This document shows, one piece after another, positions 57,783 through 64,000 of a stretch of 64,000 nt of DNA (positions are counted from its first letter, which is position 1; the number at the start of each line of letters is the position of its first letter). A program made the position numbers and the translations under genes. Below the pieces are notes generated by a model, which had not been told where the DNA came from, made no database searches, and was given only the letters and a program-made list of their open reading frames with translations. The DNA comes from Vreelandella stevensii S18214 (GTDB lineage: Bacteria; Pseudomonadota; Gammaproteobacteria; Pseudomonadales; Halomonadaceae), in contig NZ_AJTS01000038.1 of assembly GCF_000275725.1 (NCBI RefSeq), positions 36,026-100,025 on the forward strand. The letters run 5' to 3'.

Positions 57783-59843
57783 TTAACCCAGCAGAGAAAG
57801 CACGTTCTGCGGAATCTGGTTAGCCTGTGCCAGTACGGAAGTGCCGGCCTGCTGCAGGATCTGCGCGCGGGTCATGTTGGCGACTTCGACGGCATAATCT
57901 GCGTCCTCGATGCGCGAACGGGCGGCGGAGAGGTTGGTCTGGGTGGTGCCCAGGTTCTCGATAGCGGATTCCAGACGGTTCTGGATGGCACCGAGGTCGG
58001 AACGCAGGGCGTCAACTTCTGACAGAGCGTTGTCCAGCTCACCCAGCGTCGAGCGCTCAGCGGCAGTAGTCTCATCAGTGGTGAAGTTACCATCGGCATC
58101 TTGGAAGATGCGCTGGCCGGAGTCGTTGGTAATGTTGCCATTCGCTTGAGCGAAGTAGCTAACGTCGGTGGTTAGTTCTGAGGTCAGGCTACCATCGTCA
58201 GCGCTAAGGCGAACCGCACCGCCTGATGCACCAAGCGCATCGTCAGCAGTACCTGTATCAACGGCAAATGCACCAAATTCAGCCCCGGTCACCGCACCAC
58301 CAGAAACTGTGAAATTGATGGTTTGAGTGCCAAGCACAGCATCGCCATCTTCATTTTCAACATTGACTGCGATGCTGTAAGTGCCATCAGCCGCACCCTT
58401 CAGAGCATCATTGATAGAAGCAGCTGTTACTTCCTGACCAGACAGGCTGACTTCGTAGTTGGCGCTATAGGTATTACCAACGTTAGTGGCATCACCTGTG
58501 CCACCAGCAGCCTCAATAGTAACAGAGGCTCCACCTGATGCTACCAGACCAGCCAGGTCAGAGGCAGTTGCATCAGACCCACCGATCTGGAACCTGCCGG
58601 TATCTGTATTGTTAGCAAAAAGGTCACCGCCACTGCCAACGAAAACTGTGGTCTCTACGCCATCGATAGTTACAGAGAGTTCGGCACGTTCACCTGCGGT
58701 ATCACTCTGCGCAGCAGAGCTTAAATTTGCTGTGAGAGTCGCTGCATCAAGTGCAATATCCCCATCAGTGATTGCAGTTGCAGCCGGAGCAATACCACCA
58801 GTTTCAAACTTGGTGTTGTTAGCAAACTCAATGGTTGAGCCAGCTTGAGTGGCCAGTGATTGAGACAGGTTATCGATGGTAGCGGCAGGCGGGCTACCGG
58901 CAGCATTCTCGGTCAGGTTGCCGGTGGAGTCGAGATAGAGTGTATTGCCACTTGAAGCGCTGGTAATCTTACCGTCTGAGGCAATGGCAATGCGAGTAGT
59001 TTCGCCACCAATTTCCACATCGGCTTCGACCGTTTCACCAGCAGTTGCAGGGGTCATCGCTGCAGCAATGGCATCGGCGCCACTACCCAGTGCAAAGGTT
59101 TGGCTCTGCTCGAAATTCCCCTCCGCGTTGACGGTGTAAGTCGCATCGCCAACTGTAATAGCGCTGCCTTCAGTCGTCACGCTGGCCAGCACATTGGCTG
59201 CAGACGCGAGATTGTTATCAGTCTTCAGCTCATATTCATTGGTAGTACCAACACGCTCAGCACCAGCCAGTGTCAAGCTATCCAGAGACGCGGCAGTATT
59301 GGCGACTTCGCCCTTACCGGTTACATTGAAGCCTTCCAGACCCAGTGTCTTGACATTAATTTCTTTCAGGCCAACGGAAATCACTTCACCGTCGTTGGCA
59401 CCTACCTGAATCCGCATATCGCCGTCAGACTGCAGCACCTTGGTGCCGTTGAAGTTGGTCTCTTCGGAGATGCGGTTGATCTCATTCAGGCGCTGATCGA
59501 TTTCGTTCTGGATCGACTGGCGGTCTTCTGCAGAGTTGGTGCCGTTTTCGGCCTGAACGGCCAGCTCACGGACACGCTGGAGGTTATCGTTGATCTGGTT
59601 CAGGGCGCCTTCAGCAGTCTGGGCAACGGAAATACCGTCGTTGGCGTTACGCTGAGCCTGGGCCAGACCGGTGATCTGGGAAGACATGCGGTTGGCGATG
59701 GCCTGACCGGCCGCATCATCCTTGGCGCTGTTGATACGCAGGCCAGAGCTCAAGCGCTCCATGCTGGTTTGCAGCGCGTTTTGGCTCTTTTGCAGGTTCT
59801 GCTGGCCGATCATCGAAGTGATGTTGGTATTGATCACTGACAT
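57783..59843 (-). CDS. fliC: Flagellin
   Basis: 686 residues, larger than E. coli FliC (498). The N-terminal D0/D1 region is canonical: SVINTNITSMIGQQNLQKSQ, LSSGLRINSAKDDAAGQAIA, NDGISVAQTAEGALNQINDN. The C-terminal D1/D0 has ALSEVDALRSDLGAIQNRLE and ends QANQIPQNVLSLLG. Between about residues 180 and 590 lies a long, low-complexity domain rich in Ala, Thr, Asp, Gly and Ser, the surface-exposed variable part. CAAGGAG precedes the ATG, and a sigma-28 promoter lies upstream. Confidence 0.97.
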   Translation of the reverse strand: MSVINTNITSMIGQQNLQKSQNALQTSMERLSSGLRINSAKDDAAGQAIANRMSSQITGLAQAQRNANDGISVAQTAEGALNQINDNLQRVRELAVQAENGTNSAEDRQSIQNEIDQRLNEINRISEETNFNGTKVLQSDGDMRIQVGANDGEVISVGLKEINVKTLGLEGFNVTGKGEVANTAASLDSLTLAGAERVGTTNEYELKTDNNLASAANVLASVTTEGSAITVGDATYTVNAEGNFEQSQTFALGSGADAIAAAMTPATAGETVEADVEIGGETTRIAIASDGKITSASSGNTLYLDSTGNLTENAAGSPPAATIDNLSQSLATQAGSTIEFANNTKFETGGIAPAATAITDGDIALDAATLTANLSSAAQSDTAGERAELSVTIDGVETTVFVGSGGDLFANNTDTGRFQIGGSDATASDLAGLVASGGASVTIEAAGGTGDATNVGNTYSANYEVSLSGQEVTAASINDALKGAADGTYSIAVNVENEDGDAVLGTQTINFTVSGGAVTGAEFGAFAVDTGTADDALGASGGAVRLSADDGSLTSELTTDVSYFAQANGNITNDSGQRIFQDADGNFTTDETTAAERSTLGELDNALSEVDALRSDLGAIQNRLESAIENLGTTQTNLSAARSRIEDADYAVEVANMTRAQILQQAGTSVLAQANQIPQNVLSLLG

Positions 59844-59913
59844 GGTGATTCTCCTTGCGTGTGAACTGGCCGGAAGGCCCGCTGTTCGGCGACATGAAGC
59901 GCCGTTGTATTAA

Positions 59914-59940
59914 TTAACGGCAAGGGGGGAAGATTCTTTA
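59914..59940 (-). promoter_or_regulatory. Sigma-28 (FliA) promoter of fliC
   Basis: On the minus strand TAAAGAAT, 11 bases, then GCCGTTAA. The FliA consensus is TAAAGTTT-N11-GCCGATAA. It lies about 70 bases before the fliC ATG, as expected for a late flagellar gene. Confidence 0.85.
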
Positions 59941-60010
59941 GGAAGAAGGGCAAAGATTTGTGTAATTTTTGGTAACTGAAGGAGTGGGGCTATTTGGGGG
60001 TGGGGGTAAA

Positions 60011-60038
60011 TCGGTCGCGGGCTGAAGCCGCCTCCCAC
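60011..60038. repeat. REP-like unit, copy C
   Basis: TCGGTCGCGGGCTGAAGCCG followed by CCTCCCAC, repeated at 60108-60135. The complement is GTGGGAGGCGGCTTCAGCCC, i.e. the same family as the units at 48572 and 50169 in the opposite orientation. Confidence 0.85.
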
Positions 60039-60107
60039 GGTGGCTCTCAGGTTGGTTCATGCCGGGTTCGCTGTCTCTTGGTTTGGTTGGGGCGCCTGGC
60101 GCGTAAT

Positions 60108-60135
60108 TCGGTCGCGGGCTGAAGCCGCCTCCCAC
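60108..60135. repeat. REP-like unit, copy D
   Basis: A 28-base direct repeat of copy C, 97 bases away, in the same orientation. Both lie in the fliC-fliD gap. Confidence 0.85.
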
Positions 60136-60219
60136 AGTTGCTGGCCTTCAGGCTGGCAGTGTGCGCTCCAGATGTGAAACGCCCCCAAAAAAGGGGGGCT
60201 GGGCGTGTATTGGGATGGG

Positions 60220-61623
60220 TTAGCGCTTGCGACCTAGCTGGTAGTCCAGGGCGTCGAACTGTTGGGTGAGGTAGCTGCTCATGCTGTTCATCTGGGCGAT
60301 CATGGCGTCTAGCTGGCTGAACTGGGTGCGGTAGCGGGCAATGGTGCCCTCAATGGATTTTTCCATGCGCTCGAAGCGCTCGCCCAGGCTTTTAATACGG
60401 TTTTCTGCGCCGCTAATGGCCAGCTTGACCACGCCATTGTTGCTTAGCATTTGGTCGATTGTCGTGGAAAGCTTGCCAGCCAGACCGTTCTCTTTTTTAT
60501 CACCCGCGAAGAAGTCGCTCAGCGCCTGTGGGTTATTGGCTACCAGGTCGGATAGCTTGTCGTCATCCACTGCCAGCTTACCGTCGCGCTGCAGGGTAAT
60601 GCCTAGCTGGTTCAGGGTGCCTAGCTCGCCACCTTCCACGCCACCGGTCAACACGCTGCGTAAGCGGCTTTCAATGGTGCGCACGGTACTGTCGCCGACC
60701 AGTTCGCCTGCGGTTTCGCTGTCGCCGGTAAAGCTGGTGAGTTTGGCAATGGTGCCTTTCAGGTCGTTGAACGCTTTCACGAAGTCGTTGATGGCTTCGC
60801 GCTGCTTGAGGGTGTCGCGCTCGACGGTAATGGTACTGGTGGCCGTTTCGCCTTCGGCAATACTCAACTCGGCCAGGTTGAGCGTAACCCCTTGAATGGC
60901 CCCTTCAATCTGGTTTTTGGCACTGCTGATGGCAATGCCATTGACCGTGAGCGCGGCATTTTCGCCAGAACGCTTGGTGTCGGCATCTTCGCTAAAGGGC
61001 CCTGCTACCGTTGCCGCAGGGTCCTGGCTGGTATCTACAAAGCTGAAGCCTTCAATCGAAGCATCCGCACCTGTAGCCTTGGAGCTGAGCGCCAGGCGGT
61101 AGCCTTCCCCATCGTTGATGATGGTGGCGTTAACACCGGCATCCTTGTGGGCGTTAATGGCGTTACGAATGGCTTCCAGGCTGCTGTTGGGGGCAATGGC
61201 AATATCGACCGAATCCGCGCCGCCAAAATTGAGCCGTATGGCCGTGGCGCCTTGCAGGTCTAGCGCGGCGTTTTTTTCACCCGTGATGCGGTTAGATGCC
61301 AAGGTGCCAGAGGTGGCCAACTGCGACACCTCTACCCGGTAGCTGCCGGGCAGCGCGCTGGCGGTGGTGGTGGCTTTAATGGCATCGCCCCGCACGTTGG
61401 CGGAAAGGCTTTGGTAGAGCTTGGGGTCGTTGATTTTAGCCAGCGCATCCTGAAAACCGTTCAGCGACGTTTGCAGCTGGCCGAAAGCCGAAATTTTGGC
61501 CTGCTGCTGCTCTTTTTGGCGGGTAATGGGCACGAGTTTGCCCCGCTCCGCTTCTTGAAGCTGATCTAATAAACCGGTGAGATCCAGGCCGGAGCCAACG
61601 CCTAGAGAGGTTATTGTCGCCAT
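60220..61623 (-). CDS. fliD: Flagellar hook-associated protein 2 (filament cap), copy 1
   Basis: 467 residues. The FliD N-terminus MATITSLGVGSGLDLTGLLD leads into the coiled QLQEAERGKLVPITRQKEQQ. The C-terminal half has LRSVLTGGVEGGELGTLNQL, GITLQRDGKLAVDDDKLSDL, then ENRIKSLGERFERMEKSIEG and YRTQFSQLDAMIAQMNSMSS-YLTQQF. FliD caps the growing filament and helps flagellin polymerise. GAGGAA stands seven bases upstream of ATG 61623. It is a paralogue of the gene at 61854-63194; the termini are close and the middles differ. Confidence 0.95.
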   Translation of the reverse strand: MATITSLGVGSGLDLTGLLDQLQEAERGKLVPITRQKEQQQAKISAFGQLQTSLNGFQDALAKINDPKLYQSLSANVRGDAIKATTTASALPGSYRVEVSQLATSGTLASNRITGEKNAALDLQGATAIRLNFGGADSVDIAIAPNSSLEAIRNAINAHKDAGVNATIINDGEGYRLALSSKATGADASIEGFSFVDTSQDPAATVAGPFSEDADTKRSGENAALTVNGIAISSAKNQIEGAIQGVTLNLAELSIAEGETATSTITVERDTLKQREAINDFVKAFNDLKGTIAKLTSFTGDSETAGELVGDSTVRTIESRLRSVLTGGVEGGELGTLNQLGITLQRDGKLAVDDDKLSDLVANNPQALSDFFAGDKKENGLAGKLSTTIDQMLSNNGVVKLAISGAENRIKSLGERFERMEKSIEGTIARYRTQFSQLDAMIAQMNSMSSYLTQQFDALDYQLGRKR

Positions 61624-61723
61624 ACCGTCGTTCCTCGGTGCAAAAGGCTAAACCCATGCGCGATGACGCGCTTGTGTCGTCGCTCCTGAGGGGGGTTAAG
61701 CAGAGCGATCAAAGGTAAAGTCA

Positions 61724-61750
61724 TTATCGGCGCATCAGCGGAAAACTTGA
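61724..61750 (-). promoter_or_regulatory. Sigma-28 promoter of fliD copy 1
   Basis: On the minus strand TCAAGTTT, 11 bases, then GCCGATAA: a perfect -10 and a six-of-eight or better -35 match to the FliA consensus. It lies about 100 bases before the ATG. Confidence 0.9.
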
Positions 61751-61805
61751 ATGGGGTGAGTGTTTTTTTAAGCTTTGCCTGCACGTCATAAAGTATGCCA
61801 GTCAC

Positions 61806-61832
61806 AAAAACGCCTGCTGTTTCCAGCAGGCG
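61806..61832 (-). terminator. Terminator of fliD copy 2
   Basis: CGCCTGCTG / CAGCAGGCG form a nine-pair stem with a TTTC loop, followed on the minus strand by five T. It lies 22 bases after the fliD copy 2 stop and before the copy 1 promoter, so the two fliD genes are separate transcription units. Confidence 0.88.
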
Positions 61833-61853
61833 TAAGGTAAGGCGGGAGAGCGC

Positions 61854-63194
61854 TTAGCGGCGGCCCAGCTGGGCATCCAACGCATCGAACTGCTGGGTCA
61901 GGTAATCGCTGGTCTGGTTCATTTGGGCAATCATGCCATCCAATTGGCCAAACTGGGTGCGGTATCGGGCAATGGTTTGCTCGATTGACTGTTCCATGCG
62001 CACATAGCGTTCGCCCAGGGATTCTACGCGGTTTTCAGCCCCGCTGATGGCCCCCGAGACCGCGCCATTGGTGCCCAACAGCTGCGTTAGCGTCTGGTTG
62101 ATTTGACCGGCCATGCCCGCGTCGCTGGCGTCGCCTGCAAAGAAGGTGGAAAGCGCCTCCTGGTTGTTGGCAATGGCATCATCTAACTTGTCGCTATCGA
62201 CGGCCAAAGTGCCATCGCGCTGAAGGGTAATGCCAATATCGCTCAACATGGAAAGCTCGCCTTCCATACCACCACTTAACACGCTGCGTAAGCGCGATTC
62301 GACTGTGCGCATGGCGCTATCGCCGGTCAATTCGCCAGCAACGCCCGTTTCGGCATTAAAGCCGAGTTCACCAATGGTTCCTTTCAGGTCGTTGTAGGCG
62401 TCTACGAAGCTGGTGATTGCCTCTCGAACGGCGCGGGTGTCTTGTTCTACGGCCACGGTGCTGGTGCCTTCTTCTTGCAGGTTGAGCGTGACCCCTTGAA
62501 TGGCGCCTTCCACTTGATTAGTGGGGCTGGTGATCTCAACGCCGTTGACATTGAGCAGGGCATTTTGCCCAGCTTGTACCACATCGGTCGCCAGCTCACT
62601 GCCGAAGGCGGTGCCAAAGGTCACACCTTCAATGGAAGCTGCGGCCCCTGTTTGGGTAGAACTTAACGCCAGGCGGTACTCTTCACCGTCGAAAATAATC
62701 GACGCGGAGACGCCGCTGTCTTGCTGGGCATTGATGGCATCGCGCACGCCTTCCAGCGTGCTATTGGCGCTGATAGCCACGTCGACATCGTCCTGGCCGG
62801 CGAAGGTCAGAGTCAGAGAGGTGTCTTCTGCGGTCAGGGCTACCGTGGCATCCGGCACGGAGGTGGTGGCCAGCGTGCCTGCGGTCGCGAGCCGGTCAAC
62901 GGTAACGTTATAAGCACCGGGCTGGGCTTCGCCATCAGCGGCGGCCGTAATGGCGCTGCCACCAACGTTGGTTGACAGGCTTTCGTACAGGGCGCTGTCG
63001 TTGAGCGCCGCCGCCGACGTTTGAAACTGAGACATGGCGCTTTGCAGCTGGCCGTAGGCGGAGATTTTGGTCTGCTGGGTTTCCAGTTGCCGCTCGATGG
63101 GCGCCAGCTTGCCCCGCTCGGCTTCTTGCAGTTGGTCTAGCAAGCCGTTGAGATCAAGCCCTGAACCGATACCCAATGATGAAATGGAAGCCAT
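61854..63194 (-). CDS. fliD: Flagellar hook-associated protein 2 (filament cap), copy 2
   Basis: 446 residues. The start MASISSLGIGSGLDLNGLLD and the C-terminal half (LRSVLSGGMEGELSMLSDIG, ITLQRDGTLAVDSDKLDDAI, YRTQFGQLDGMIAQMNQTSD) parallel copy 1. The central part differs in sequence and is shorter by about 20 residues, as expected of cap domains facing outward. AAAGGA lies upstream of the ATG, and a weaker sigma-28 promoter lies further up. Confidence 0.95.
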   Translation of the reverse strand: MASISSLGIGSGLDLNGLLDQLQEAERGKLAPIERQLETQQTKISAYGQLQSAMSQFQTSAAALNDSALYESLSTNVGGSAITAAADGEAQPGAYNVTVDRLATAGTLATTSVPDATVALTAEDTSLTLTFAGQDDVDVAISANSTLEGVRDAINAQQDSGVSASIIFDGEEYRLALSSTQTGAAASIEGVTFGTAFGSELATDVVQAGQNALLNVNGVEITSPTNQVEGAIQGVTLNLQEEGTSTVAVEQDTRAVREAITSFVDAYNDLKGTIGELGFNAETGVAGELTGDSAMRTVESRLRSVLSGGMEGELSMLSDIGITLQRDGTLAVDSDKLDDAIANNQEALSTFFAGDASDAGMAGQINQTLTQLLGTNGAVSGAISGAENRVESLGERYVRMEQSIEQTIARYRTQFGQLDGMIAQMNQTSDYLTQQFDALDAQLGRR

Positions 63195-63523
63195 ACGCTA
63201 ATGTCCTTTGTTTATACGCCTCGCTATGTGCTCCGACGCCAATGAATCGTTTAACAGTGTGCTGTATTACTAATAACCTTCGGCCATTTAACCCCAGTCT
63301 TTAGGGTTCATCCAATTTTTCATTATTTTCTTGCCGAGCGCATTGTGTTGGCAAAGGCGAATTTCAGCGGCTCACAAGTGAAATCTACGGGCTTTACGTT
63401 GCAGACATGTGGCAACCACCCTGCGCGCCCCTCATGGCTCAACATAGACCTTGGTCTAACATCTCGGCTCATTTATAATGCACCGCAGCACATCCTTTTT
63501 CCGTGCGATTGCAGGAGTCATCC
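63195..63523. other. Divergent region between fliD copy 2 and the 63524 gene
   Basis: 329 bases with no supported gene. It holds the fliD copy 2 leader and promoter on one strand and presumably the promoter of the small divergent gene on the other. Confidence 0.5.
63277..63303 (-). promoter_or_regulatory. Candidate sigma-28 promoter of fliD copy 2
   Basis: On the minus strand TAAAGACT, 11 bases, then GCCGAAGG. The spacing and the GCCGA core fit FliA, but the -10 deviates at its end, so this copy may be expressed less strongly than copy 1. Confidence 0.65.
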
Positions 63524-63844
63524 ATGCCCGCAGAAGCGTTATCTCAGGCCTCCAGCGCTGCCTTTCATTTGCAACGCAGCCTGCGCCACTGCCTTTCCCG
63601 CGCTGCCGAGCTGCTTTACGAAAGCGGCCACGTCCTTGAAACCATCACCTTGTCGCAACGCGGATTGTCCCGCCATGAGCTGAACACGCTGCGCCAGCAG
63701 CAAACTGGCTGGGCCATGTGCCAGCAGGTGTTGGAAGAGAGCGGTGCCGCCACCTACAACAGCTATGGCCGCTGGGTGTTGACGGGCATGGGCCGCGAGC
63801 TGATGTTCGATATGTTTGGCCAAGGCGCCGCCGACTGCGCATAA
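63524..63844 (+). CDS. Small conserved-looking protein divergent from fliD, unknown
   Basis: 106 residues from MPAEALSQASSAAFHLQRSL, predicted soluble and largely helical (CLSRAAELLYESGHVLETIT, then LSRHELNTLRQQQTGWAMCQ). AGGAG eight bases upstream supports ATG 63524; the frame opens seven codons earlier. The adjacent flagellar genes suggest, but do not show, a motility link. No family is recognised. Confidence 0.7.
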   Translation: MPAEALSQASSAAFHLQRSLRHCLSRAAELLYESGHVLETITLSQRGLSRHELNTLRQQQTGWAMCQQVLEESGAATYNSYGRWVLTGMGRELMFDMFGQGAADCA

Positions 63845-63872
63845 AAAAGGTTCATCGCATTCTGGCGTGAAT

Positions 63873-63990
63873 CAATTGGCCTCCCACAAGTGAGTTGGGC
63901 AATGACCCGGCGGGAGGGGGGCTTTAGCCCGCGATGATGGCGGCACCGGTGCTTGCCCAAGCAGTCGCCCAATGAATTGGCCTCCCACAG
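63873..63990. repeat. REP-like repeat cluster, copy E (diverged)
   Basis: AATTGGCCTCCCACA occurs at about 63873-63887 and again at 63973-63990. Between them stands GGCTTTAGCCCGCGATGATG and GCAGTCGCCCAATG, a diverged version of the 78-base unit at 48572 and 50169. The element may continue beyond the window. Confidence 0.8.
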
Positions 63991-64000
63991 GCAGGCTAAA

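Larger units (their letters stand above)
59844..60219. other. Intergenic region between fliC and the first fliD
   Basis: 376 bases with no supported gene. It holds the fliC leader and sigma-28 promoter (near 59914-59940), two direct REP-like units, and a C-run/G-run hairpin (60181-60199, GCCCCC / GGGGGC) just after the fliD stop that may serve as its weak terminator. Confidence 0.6.

Noticed and set aside
48572-63990. Dispersed 28-78 bp repeats considered as a CRISPR array
   Set aside because: Copies are scattered over 15 kb, occur in both orientations, have no regular spacers and no cas genes nearby. They fit REP-type extragenic repeats.

Overview
The window looks like the chromosome of a marine or halophilic gammaproteobacterium of the Halomonas type (Halomonadaceae). 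The evidence is GC-rich coding sequence, gammaproteobacterial housekeeping gene order (rpsB-tsf-pyrH-frr-uppS-cdsA-dxr-rseP-bamA-skp-lpxD-fabZ-lpxA-lpxB-rnhB-dnaE-accA-tilS), a Pseudomonas-type dapD, SlmA, and flagellin/FliD genes with sigma-28 promoters. The genus is an inference from protein character; no rRNA gene is present to confirm it.

Positions 1-34400 are almost all core genes. On the minus strand are ubiD (cut by the window edge) and rho, with ppx divergent from rho. Next comes the long minus-strand block from rpsB down to tilS: translation factors, UMP kinase, isoprenoid and phospholipid precursors, envelope assembly, lipid A synthesis, DNA replication and fatty-acid initiation. 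Divergent from rpsB are map and glnD, then the lysine/peptidoglycan set dapC, an ArsC-like reductase gene, dapD and dapE. A membrane-anchored cold-shock-domain protein, slyX and alanine dehydrogenase follow.

Positions 34500-36480 hold an AT-richer, island-like pair: an SMC/OLD-type ATPase and a TOPRIM-like DUF4276-type protein, translationally coupled. This is a candidate defence module. Core genes resume at 36500-45540 (thioesterase, rlmI, mutM, rpmG-rpmB, radC, coaBC-dut-algC, argB, slmA). Next to slmA is an unnamed bitopic protein whose C-terminus resembles ZipA.

Positions 46400-57700 are an accessory region. It carries two copies of an uncharacterised two-gene cassette, ugd, an Rpn-family nuclease gene whose 3' end has been tandemly duplicated, dispersed REP-like repeats, a TumE-TumA toxin-antitoxin pair, a lone helix-turn-helix gene, a small membrane protein, and a nested transposon. 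In the nested transposon an intact IS66 element sits inside an ISL3 element, and the ISL3 element itself interrupts a 68-codon gene. Both insertions keep perfect 8-bp target duplications, so the history can be read exactly.

Positions 57700-63200 are a flagellar filament locus on the minus strand: a large flagellin (fliC) and two tandem fliD cap genes. Each has a recognisable sigma-28 promoter, and fliC and the distal fliD each have a good terminator. The window ends with a small unknown gene divergent from fliD and more REP-like repeats. No tRNA, rRNA, CRISPR array or prophage was found.
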